Source: Bacillota bacterium (GTDB lineage: Bacteria > Bacillota > Clostridia > Lachnospirales > Lachnospiraceae). From it: a stretch of DNA of 5,130 bases. Location: contig JAEWWQ010000191.1 of the NCBI GenBank assembly GCA_023458855.1, forward strand, positions 1 to 5,130. Direction: 5' to 3'. The position numbers and the translations under genes were made by a program. The number at the start of each line of letters is the position of its first letter. Position 1 is the first letter of the stretch. Of the stretch, positions 1-5,130 are shown in pieces. The notes beneath the pieces were generated by a model that was given only the letters and a program-made list of their open reading frames with translations, searched no databases and had not been told where the DNA came from.

Positions 1-1064
1 ACATTTCCGCCTGCTGCAATGGCTTTTGCCATATCACCGGAGTATTTGATTCCACCATCTGCAATAATCGGAATTCCATATTCTTTGGCCACTCTATAGC
101 AATCCATGATTGCTGTAATCTGAGGTACTCCAATACCTGCCACGATACGTGTGGTACAGATAGAACCCGGACCGATACCAACCTTCACGGCATCTGCGCC
201 TGCTTTGATGAGCGCCTCGGTAGCTTCACCTGTAGCAACATTACCTGCAATTACCTGTAGTTCAGGATATTTTTCTTTGATCATCCTCAGGCAGCGAAGT
301 ACATTTTCAGAATGTCCGTGTGCACAATCAAGCACAACGACATCAACCTTTGCATCTACCAGAGTTGCAACACGATCTAATACATTTGCAGTAATACCTA
401 CACCTGCACCGCAAAGTAATCTTCCCTGTTCGTCTTTGGCTGCCAATGGGTATTTAATTGTCTTCTCAATATCTTTAATCGTAATCAGTCCGACCAGATT
501 ATAATTCTCATCTACAATAGGTAACTTCTCTTTTCTGGCTGCAGCAAGGATTTTCTTCGCTTCATCCAGTGTGATGCCTTCTTTTGCTGTAATCAGCCCT
601 TCTGATGTCATGGACTCTGAGATTTTCTTAGAAAAATCTGTTTCGAATTTCAGATCACGATTCGTAATAATACCAACCAGTTTTCTTCCTTCCGTTATTG
701 GAACTCCCGAAATTCTGAATTTAGCCATTAATGCATCCGCATCTGCCAGCGTATGTTCAGGGGTCAATGAAAATGGATCTGTAATAACGCCGTTCTCCGA
801 ACGTTTTACTTTATCAACTTCTTCCGCTTGCGCTTCAATAGACATGTTCTTATGAATAATTCCAATACCGCCCTGCCTTGCCATTGCAATAGCCATGCGG
901 TGTTCCGTCACCGTATCCATCCCAGCACTCATCATCGGAATATTTAATTTGATTTTTTTTGTCAACCATGTAGTTAGGTCTATCTGATTCGGTATTACCT
1001 GCGAGTAATTCGGTACAAGTAGTACATCATCAAATGTAATGCCTTCGCCAATAATCTGACCCAT
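1..1064 (-). CDS. guaB: IMP dehydrogenase, 3' end cut by window edge
   Basis: This gene encodes inosine-5'-monophosphate dehydrogenase, a cytosolic tetrameric enzyme that oxidises IMP to XMP with NAD+, the committed step of GMP synthesis. The visible 354 codons (of about 485 in the family) start at ATG 1064-1062 with MGQIIGEGITFDDVLLVP, the normal IMPDH N-terminus. PMMSAGMDTVTEHRMAIAMA follows at about residues 43-62. A pair of CBS domains, the usual regulatory nucleotide-binding insertion, covers roughly residues 93-205. The barrel then resumes with LDCAHGHS (245-252), the catalytic loop GIGPGSICTTR with the nucleophile Cys303, and the IMP-phosphate motif ADGGIK (335-340). The mobile flap with its Arg-Tyr pair lies off-window. 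AGGAGG at 1080-1075, ten bases before the ATG, fixes the start. The gene has its own promoter. No frameshift or missing residue is seen in the visible part. Confidence 0.98.
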   Translation of the reverse strand, partial: MGQIIGEGITFDDVLLVPNYSQVIPNQIDLTTWLTKKIKLNIPMMSAGMDTVTEHRMAIAMARQGGIGIIHKNMSIEAQAEEVDKVKRSENGVITDPFSLTPEHTLADADALMAKFRISGVPITEGRKLVGIITNRDLKFETDFSKKISESMTSEGLITAKEGITLDEAKKILAAARKEKLPIVDENYNLVGLITIKDIEKTIKYPLAAKDEQGRLLCGAGVGITANVLDRVATLVDAKVDVVVLDCAHGHSENVLRCLRMIKEKYPELQVIAGNVATGEATEALIKAGADAVKVGIGPGSICTTRIVAGIGVPQITAIMDCYRVAKEYGIPIIADGGIKYSGDMAKAIAAGGN

Positions 1065-1127
1065 TTTCCTGTTTCCTCCTGTTTGTTCAATGTTTATTCT
1101 CACACTTGTTTTGTTAAGTTGTTGATT

Positions 1128-1156
1128 AGTTTAACAAACTTAAAAATGGTTGTCAA
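1128..1156 (-). promoter_or_regulatory. sigma-A promoter of guaB
   Basis: On the minus strand a perfect -35 box TTGACA (1156-1151) is followed by a 17-base spacer and the -10 box TAAACT (1133-1128). The predicted transcription start is near 1121, giving a leader of about 57 bases before the guaB ATG. That leader has no purine-riboswitch-like architecture and no PurR-box-like sequence that I can recognise. The -10 box lies inside a short dyad, AGTTT-AAC-AAACT (1128-1140). Confidence 0.8.
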
Positions 1157-1160
1157 TCAC

Positions 1161-1187
1161 TTCTGCTTATGTGTTCCATAAGCAGAA
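1161..1187. repeat. 11-bp perfect inverted repeat upstream of guaB promoter
   Basis: TTCTGCTTATG (1161-1171) and CATAAGCAGAA (1177-1187) are perfect inverted arms around a 5-base loop. The repeat sits four bases upstream of the guaB -35 box and downstream of the gene that ends at 1246. Neither strand has a T-run directly after the stem, so it is not a convincing intrinsic terminator. Its position suits a regulator-binding palindrome or a hairpin at the 3' end of the preceding transcript. The function is inferred; the symmetry is directly visible. Confidence 0.6.
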
Positions 1188-1196
1188 ATTATAACA
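1188..1196 (-). promoter_or_regulatory. possible second, extended -10 promoter for guaB
   Basis: The minus strand reads TGTTATAAT, a perfect TATAAT with the TG of an extended -10 element. The hexamer 17 bases upstream (TCTAAC) is a poor -35, which extended -10 promoters can tolerate. Transcription would start near 1181, inside the inverted repeat at 1161-1187, so that repeat would behave as an operator-like site over the start point. This is a sequence match only, and AT-rich spacers produce such matches by chance. Confidence 0.3.
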
Positions 1197-1245
1197 GCCA
1201 TTTTACTGGGGTTAGAGCGGTTATTTTTTTCAAAAAAAGTCTAAA

Positions 1246-1758
1246 TTAGTCTAAAAATACCTTTCTTGGTGCAATATTTTTGATTACAGATGCAAACTTC
1301 GGATCTTCTGTAAGAAATATTTTCTGTGTACCATCATAAATCATAACATATCGTTTATCGGGTTGTCTTATCACACCCGAACTGTAATCGCTTATCTTAA
1401 ATGTCCTGTTCTTATAATCATCCAAATGATAAGAATCCGCCGGCGCCAGGATTTCCATTCGCTCTATTTCAAAAGTAGCGACCTTCTTTCTCTTTGTCTT
1501 TGACATAATCTTATCAATGCTGAGTTCCTTATCAAGATACAAATATTCATACTCGATATCCGTATTCAGCCAGACAAAATAAGTAAGTACACCAAAGGCA
1601 ACTGCTGCCGCCATAGCTACGATCCCGCCACCGCCTAGCGCCAGCAGAACTGCACTTGCCGTCAAAGCAATACATAAGACGCGTAACAAGGTACCCTTTA
1701 TTGTATTTTCTTTTTTCACCAGTAATTCAATATAACTTTCATTCATCTCAATAACCAT
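1246..1758 (-). CDS. two-span membrane protein, probably DUF6106 type, function unknown
   Basis: This 170-residue protein has no known function. Two hydrophobic segments, about residues 24-41 and 45-63 with a GGGG turn between them, form a membrane hairpin. The rest (about 67-170) is a soluble domain rich in strand-like segments, including EYEYLYLDKELSIDK, a basic stretch KTKRKK, then FEIERMEILAPAD. By the Lys/Arg distribution I expect both ends to be cytoplasmic. The strand-rich domain after a membrane hairpin recalls bacterial PH-like proteins, but that is only a resemblance. From memory it matches the DUF6106 family of Lachnospiraceae; I could not check this. GAGG at 1767-1764, five bases before the ATG at 1758, supports this start. 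A second ATG at 1746 (MNESYIELL) would give 166 residues and is a reasonable alternative. The gene lies 64 bases after the 223-residue gene and is probably cotranscribed with it. Confidence 0.85.
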   Translation of the reverse strand: MVIEMNESYIELLVKKENTIKGTLLRVLCIALTASAVLLALGGGGIVAMAAAVAFGVLTYFVWLNTDIEYEYLYLDKELSIDKIMSKTKRKKVATFEIERMEILAPADSYHLDDYKNRTFKISDYSSGVIRQPDKRYVMIYDGTQKIFLTEDPKFASVIKNIAPRKVFLD

Positions 1759-1792
1759 GCCTTCCTCATTCTTTATTATCCAATCTTACAAC

Positions 1793-1801
1793 ATCATACC
1801 A
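1793..1801 (-). promoter_or_regulatory. weak candidate extended -10 before the 170-residue gene
   Basis: In the 64-base gap between the two membrane-protein genes the minus strand reads TGGTATGAT, an extended -10 with one mismatch to TATAAT. No good -35 is present at 17 bases (TGGCAG). If used, it would give the downstream gene a leader of roughly 28 bases and expression independent of its upstream neighbour. I rate this as speculative. Confidence 0.2.
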
Positions 1802-1822
1802 CAATTTTAAGGATGCTGCCAG

Positions 1823-2494
1823 TTATTCCAGATAGAGATACGAGATGAACTTCAACAGATTTTCCTGATGCGTCGAATTGCTAAGACACGTTAAAACAGG
1901 TTCCTGCTTTGTAAACAGACCTGTTTTCTTAATCCATTTACTATCTTCTACCTTCATTCCAACCGGAGTCCTTCCCGTTTCCGTCTGGGCATAATAAATA
2001 CGGCCCTTCGCATCTAATTCGCTGAACTGTTCTTCTGGAAGTACTTTACTAATATCACCCAGAAAAGAATTATTCGCATAATAATCAACGATATCTGAAG
2101 GTGCCAGAATCGCATCAATCAATGCAAGTTGTACATTTGCCACCATCTTCTGCGTGGAAGCAACCGTCATCTGGTCTGCTCCGTCCAGACTGATCTGATA
2201 AGTATTATCAAACGTCACTGATTCCTTTTTGGGATCAATCCCTATATACTCGCCAAATTCCTGTTCATAACTTTCATCCAGGGCCTGTGTTTCACTATTG
2301 ATCACTGCCATCTGAAATACAGAGTCCTGATTACCTGTCATAATATCTTTTATAAAAAATATTGACAACACTGCCACTACTGCGATCACACATGTATGTA
2401 CCTTATAATAATCCCAAAAATATGCGGCTTTCCCTTTAAACGTCATCTCTGCTGTTTTTTTCTGTTGCTCTTTGATTTCATCATGAATAGCCAT
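1823..2494 (-). CDS. single-span membrane protein with extracytoplasmic domain, function unknown
   Basis: I do not recognise this 223-residue protein by name. The N-terminus (1-33) is charged and probably cytoplasmic, rich in Lys and Glu, and ends in FWDYYKVHT. One hydrophobic span follows at about residues 34-49 (CVIAVVAVLSIFFIKD), with no lipobox or clear cleavage site, so it is likely an N-in membrane anchor. Residues about 55-223 would lie outside. Segments such as LIDAILAPSDIVDYYANN, FLGDISKVLPEEQF, TPVGMKV and a C-terminal ENLLKFISYLYLE recall the second lobe of extracellular solute-binding proteins, where a tested polypeptide is often said to sit in a cleft. That comparison is my inference at low confidence. 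GAGG at 2504-2501, six bases before the ATG, sets the start, and a sigma-A promoter lies about 50-75 bases upstream. It heads a two-gene unit with the DUF6106-like gene. Confidence 0.85.
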   Translation of the reverse strand: MAIHDEIKEQQKKTAEMTFKGKAAYFWDYYKVHTCVIAVVAVLSIFFIKDIMTGNQDSVFQMAVINSETQALDESYEQEFGEYIGIDPKKESVTFDNTYQISLDGADQMTVASTQKMVANVQLALIDAILAPSDIVDYYANNSFLGDISKVLPEEQFSELDAKGRIYYAQTETGRTPVGMKVEDSKWIKKTGLFTKQEPVLTCLSNSTHQENLLKFISYLYLE

Positions 2495-2541
2495 CTTTTA
2501 CCTCATTCTGTTTTTGCTTATGTCAGTTTTTTCCTATATTC

Positions 2542-2570
2542 ATCTTATCTTCTTGCTTTTTACCTGTCAA
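2542..2570 (-). promoter_or_regulatory. sigma-A promoter of the membrane-protein gene pair
   Basis: The minus strand carries a perfect TTGACA -35 box (2570-2565), a 17-base spacer and a TAAGAT -10 box (2547-2542, four of six consensus bases). The expected start near 2535 leaves a leader of about 40 bases before the ATG at 2494. This makes the 223- and 170-residue genes a transcription unit separate from gatB. Confidence 0.65.
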
Positions 2571-2600
2571 TGAATACCATGTGAAACATTCTTTAAATTT

Positions 2601-2713
2601 CTATAAAATAATTAATGCACAACATAGTTTGGTGAGCAACTGTATGAATGCCGCTACTGCGTGCTGAATCCAAGCGGAAGCGCGTTGCGAATAAACTATG
2701 TTGTGCATTAATT
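2601..2713 (-). terminator. possible terminator of the gatA-gatB transcript
   Basis: Read as minus-strand RNA, the long stem at 2713-2610 begins 17 bases after the gatB stop and is followed by ATTTTATAG, a short and imperfect T-rich run. A 21-bp stem could halt or stabilise the end of the gat transcript, and a fresh promoter lies just beyond at 2570-2542. The stem is AT-rich and very long, with internal loops, unlike a classical intrinsic terminator. Terminator function is therefore an inference from position. Confidence 0.3.
2610..2713. repeat. 104-bp palindromic element with 21-bp perfect inverted arms
   Basis: The left arm (2610-2630) and right arm (2693-2713) are exact reverse complements over 21 bases and contain TGCACAACATAGTTT and its complement. 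The 62-base interior has further nested complementarity. GCAAC (2636-2640) pairs with GTTGC (2684-2688), and CCGCT (2651-2655) pairs with AGCGG (2673-2677), leaving a 17-base apical loop. By hand count the interior has 34 G or C of 62 (about 55%), clearly above the very AT-rich flanks. Size, terminal inverted repeats and differing composition fit a small non-autonomous mobile repeat (MITE-like) or a dispersed structured repeat. I see no convincing target-site duplication, and only one copy is in the window. It sits in the gap after gatB and before the next promoter. Confidence 0.75.
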
Positions 2714-2729
2714 TTAAGGTATCTTTGAA

Positions 2730-4160
2730 TTATAATAATTCCTTCAAAATCTGATTGATCATCCCCGGATCGGCTTTTCCCTGGGTCGCTTTCATTGCCT
2801 GTCCGACCAGGAAGCCAATTGCCTTTGCTTTTCCGTTATGATAATCCTCTACTGACTGCGGGTTATTCGCAACAATCTCTTCCAGTGTCTTACGAAGTGC
2901 ACCTTCATCATTCACTGTCTTAAGTCCTTTTTCTTCTACATACCGTTCAGGATCTATATCTTCTGCAAACATAACTTCAAATACTTCTTTTGCAACAGAA
3001 GAATTAATTGCCCGGTTATCGGTTAACTGAATCAGTTTTGCAAGATTTTCGGGTGAAAATTTAATATTCTCCGGTTCCATTCCTTTTTCTTTCAGAAGTC
3101 TCATGGTCTCGACCATGAGCCAGTTGGATACCTTTTTCGGCTCGTTACAGATAGTGACCGTCTGTTCAAAAATATCTGCCATATGTTTGGAAGCTGTAAT
3201 AATCTCGATATCATAATCAGGAATCCCGAATTCTGACCGATAGCGGGCCATTTTTTCTGTTCGGAACTCTGGTTGTTTTTCCTTAATCTCCTGAATCCAT
3301 TCGTCGCTGATTACAATAGGCACCAGATCCGGATCCGGAAAATACCGGTAATCCTGAGCATCCTCTTTTGAACGCATTGCATAGGAGTATTCTTTATTGT
3401 CATCCCATCTTCTTGTTTCCTGAATAACAGCCTTTCCTTCCTCCAGAAGTTCAATCTGTCGTTCTCTTTCTCCCTCTATAGCCCTTGCAATGGCTTTGAA
3501 AGAATTCAGGTTCTTCATTTCCGTTCTGGTTCCAAATTCCGCTGCTCCTGCTTCACGAATCGACAGATTAACATCTGCTCTCATGGAACCCTCCTGTAAT
3601 TTACAGTCAGATGCTCCCAGATACTGGATAATCAACCTCAGTTTTTCGAGGTAAGCAATAACTTCATCTGCGGAACGCATATCAGGTTCGGATACGATCT
3701 CGATCAACGGAACGCCGGAACGGTTATAGTCTACCAAAGTACAATCTTCCCATTCATCGTGTACTAATTTACCTGCATCCTCCTCCATATGGATCTCATG
3801 AATACCAATCGTCTTCTTTCCCGCCGGTGTTTCAATCTCTACTCCGCCATTCCTGCAGATAGGCAGATACAATTGTGATATCTGGTAATTCTGTGGATTA
3901 TCCGGATAAAAATAGTTCTTTCTGTCAAATTTACTATACTGTGTGATTTTACAGTTCGTAGCAAGACCGACCGCCATCGCATATTCTAATACCTGCTTAT
4001 TTAATACCGGAAGCGATCCCGGCATACCGGTACAGACCGGACAGGTGTGTGTATTGGGAGCTCCGCCGAATTCTGTAGAACATCCGCAGAAAATCTTTGT
4101 TTTGGTAGCAAGTTCTACATGGACTTCAAGACCAATGACTGTTTCATATTGTTTACTCAT
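2730..4160 (-). CDS. gatB: Asp-tRNA(Asn)/Glu-tRNA(Gln) amidotransferase subunit B
   Basis: GatB is the tRNA-binding and ATP-dependent kinase subunit of the cytosolic GatCAB complex. It phosphorylates the misacylated Glu (or Asp) on tRNA, which is then amidated with ammonia supplied by GatA. The 476 residues match the family's usual length. The N-terminal cradle domain has GLEVHVEL (10-17), DRKNYFYPDNPQNYQISQ (79-96), HMEEDAGK (124-131), VPLIEIVSEPD (150-160) and YRYFPDPDL (271-279). By alignment from memory with S. aureus GatB, His14, Glu127 and Glu154 should be the metal ligands. Cys25, Cys27, Cys40 and Cys43 form the CxC...CxxC cluster that binds zinc in many GatB proteins. A helical region and the YqeY-like tRNA-contact tail follow, ending in GFLVGQAMKATQGKADPG. 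The start lies one base after the gatA stop, with GGAGG at 4174-4170 inside the last gatA codons, so the two are probably translationally coupled. Confidence 0.98.
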   Translation of the reverse strand: MSKQYETVIGLEVHVELATKTKIFCGCSTEFGGAPNTHTCPVCTGMPGSLPVLNKQVLEYAMAVGLATNCKITQYSKFDRKNYFYPDNPQNYQISQLYLPICRNGGVEIETPAGKKTIGIHEIHMEEDAGKLVHDEWEDCTLVDYNRSGVPLIEIVSEPDMRSADEVIAYLEKLRLIIQYLGASDCKLQEGSMRADVNLSIREAGAAEFGTRTEMKNLNSFKAIARAIEGERERQIELLEEGKAVIQETRRWDDNKEYSYAMRSKEDAQDYRYFPDPDLVPIVISDEWIQEIKEKQPEFRTEKMARYRSEFGIPDYDIEIITASKHMADIFEQTVTICNEPKKVSNWLMVETMRLLKEKGMEPENIKFSPENLAKLIQLTDNRAINSSVAKEVFEVMFAEDIDPERYVEEKGLKTVNDEGALRKTLEEIVANNPQSVEDYHNGKAKAIGFLVGQAMKATQGKADPGMINQILKELL

Positions 4161-4161
4161 A

Positions 4162-5130
4162 TTATTTGTCCTCCCCCGCTACACCAAATTTTCCTCTTGC
4201 CTGCTCGTATGTGTATGCTGTCTGGAGCAGTTTCTTTTCCTGGAAAGAGTCCCCGATCAGCTGAAGGCCGATCGGTAAGCCCCTGGAATCTTTACCGCAT
4301 GGTAAACAGATACCAGGAAGACCTGCCAGATTCACTGAGATGGTATAGATATCTCCCAGATACATCTTGATCGGATCAGATAAACTTTGCCCTAACCGCG
4401 GTGCAGTCGTTGGTGCTGCCGGTCCTAAGATAACATCATATTTTGCAAATGCTTCATCAAACGCTTTTTTAATCAGCGCTTTTACACGCAGTGCTTTCAG
4501 ATAATAAGCATCATAATATCCTGAGCTCAATACAAAGGAGCCAAGCATAATTCTTCTCTTTACTTCAGGTCCAAATCCTTCCGAACGCGTCTTCTTATAC
4601 ATATTGTGGAGCCCTTCAAACTCTTCTGTTCTGTACCCATACTTAATACCGTCAAAGCGTTCCAGATTGGAACTTGCTTCTGCTGACGCAATGGTATAAT
4701 ATGCAGGAATTGCATAATCTACGAGGCTCAGATTAAATTCTTCTACAATAGCACCTTTTTTCTTTAATTCCTCTGCTGCTGCTAGTACTGCCGTCTTTAT
4801 TTCCGGATCAAGGCCTTCTCCGAAATAATCTCTTGGAATACCAATTTTCATACCTTTCACATCATCAATAAGGGCTTCTGTAAATTTTATTCCTGTTTTT
4901 CCAGCAGCATCGGTGTCTCTGTCCACAGAAGTAGAATCCTTTTTATCATAGGAGGAAATTACCTCCAGAATAGTTGCACAGTCTGTTACATCTTTTGCCA
5001 AAGGTCCGATCTGGTCAAGGGAAGAACCATAAGCAATCAACCCATAACGGGAAACTGTTCCATAGGTAGGCTTCATTCCGACCACGCCACAGAATGATGC
5101 CGGCTGTCTGATGGAGCCGCCGGTGTCTGA
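4162..5130 (-). CDS. gatA: Glu-tRNA(Gln) amidotransferase subunit A, 5' end off-window
   Basis: GatA is the amidase-signature subunit of GatCAB. It hydrolyses glutamine and passes ammonia through a channel to GatB. The frame is open to the window edge, so 322 C-terminal residues are visible, about two thirds of a protein of roughly 490. The fragment begins SDTGGSIRQPASFCGVVGMK, the core of the amidase signature, and the Ser in GGSIR (residue 6 of the fragment) is the acyl-enzyme nucleophile. The catalytic Lys and the cis-Ser lie upstream and cannot be checked. Further typical segments are YGLIAYGSSLDQIGPLAKDV, GLPGICLPCG and GLPIGLQLIGDSFQEKKLL near the end. An in-frame GTG at 5085 is an internal Val codon in the signature, not a start. 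gatC is expected just upstream, outside the window. Confidence 0.97.
   Translation of the reverse strand, partial: SDTGGSIRQPASFCGVVGMKPTYGTVSRYGLIAYGSSLDQIGPLAKDVTDCATILEVISSYDKKDSTSVDRDTDAAGKTGIKFTEALIDDVKGMKIGIPRDYFGEGLDPEIKTAVLAAAEELKKKGAIVEEFNLSLVDYAIPAYYTIASAEASSNLERFDGIKYGYRTEEFEGLHNMYKKTRSEGFGPEVKRRIMLGSFVLSSGYYDAYYLKALRVKALIKKAFDEAFAKYDVILGPAAPTTAPRLGQSLSDPIKMYLGDIYTISVNLAGLPGICLPCGKDSRGLPIGLQLIGDSFQEKKLLQTAYTYEQARGKFGVAGEDK

Noticed and set aside
151..855. Plus-strand open frames at 151-504 and 571-855
   Set aside because: They lie antisense inside guaB, whose minus-strand translation is an uninterrupted, clearly recognisable IMP dehydrogenase. The plus-strand products are low-complexity Ser/Thr/Ala-rich shadows.
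1065..1127. Riboswitch in the guaB leader
   Set aside because: The leader is only about 57 bases from the predicted start, AT-rich, with no conserved purine-aptamer elements and no terminator or sequestering stem.
1238..1255. Direct repeat AGTCTAAA at 1238-1245 and 1248-1255
   Set aside because: Two 8-base copies ten bases apart at the end of the 170-residue gene are readily explained by chance or slippage in AT-rich sequence; no third copy or role is visible.
2396..2584. Plus-strand open frame of 62 codons
   Set aside because: It is antisense to the start and promoter of the 223-residue gene, has no ribosome binding site, and its hydrophobic Leu/Phe/Tyr-rich product reflects the T-rich strand.
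2602..2720. Target-site duplication flanking the palindrome
   Set aside because: The flanks AAAAT on the left and TTTAAGG on the right show only generic AT-richness. No matching duplication of defined length can be assigned, so transposition is not proven.
3943..4370. Two overlapping plus-strand open frames across the gatA/gatB junction
   Set aside because: Both are antisense to highly conserved GatB N-terminal and GatA C-terminal sequence and overlap each other in different frames.
5083..5085. GTG as a start codon for a 307-residue protein
   Set aside because: The same frame continues upstream to the window edge and encodes the amidase signature SDTGGSIRQPA with the catalytic Ser, so the GTG is an internal Val codon.

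Overview
The window looks like a chromosomal core segment from a low-to-moderate GC Firmicute, most likely a Lachnospiraceae-type Clostridium relative. Three things suggest this: strong AGGAGG-type ribosome binding sites, TTGACA/TATAAT-type promoters, and a GatCAB amidotransferase locus next to two small membrane proteins of a kind I associate with Lachnospiraceae. All real genes are on the minus strand, so transcription runs from base 5130 toward base 1.

Layout in transcription order. (1) 5130-4162 is the 3' two thirds of gatA, the amidase subunit of Glu-tRNA(Gln)/Asp-tRNA(Asn) amidotransferase; its 5' end lies outside the window. (2) 4160-2730 is complete gatB, one base after gatA, with its ribosome binding site inside the last gatA codons. 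(3) 2729-2495 is a 235-bp intergenic region. It holds a 104-bp palindromic element with 21-bp perfect inverted arms (2610-2713), then a good sigma-A promoter (2542-2570). (4) 2494-1823 encodes an unrecognised 223-residue single-span membrane protein. (5) 1758-1246 encodes a 170-residue two-span membrane protein, probably of the DUF6106 type. (6) 1245-1065 is a 181-bp intergenic region with an 11-bp perfect inverted repeat and a near-consensus guaB promoter. (7) 1064-1 is guaB, IMP dehydrogenase, complete at its N-terminus but cut by the window edge before its C-terminal flap.

Functionally this is housekeeping DNA. GatA and GatB make correctly charged Gln-tRNA and/or Asn-tRNA by transamidation, and GuaB makes XMP in the committed step to guanine nucleotides. 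The two membrane proteins between them form their own small transcription unit of unknown role. I saw no CRISPR array, tRNA, rRNA, transposase or phage gene. The item most worth following up is the palindromic element at 2610-2713: its GC-richer core and long terminal inverted repeats look like a small non-autonomous repeat or a structured RNA, not ordinary spacer. No gene-free stretch exceeds 300 bases.
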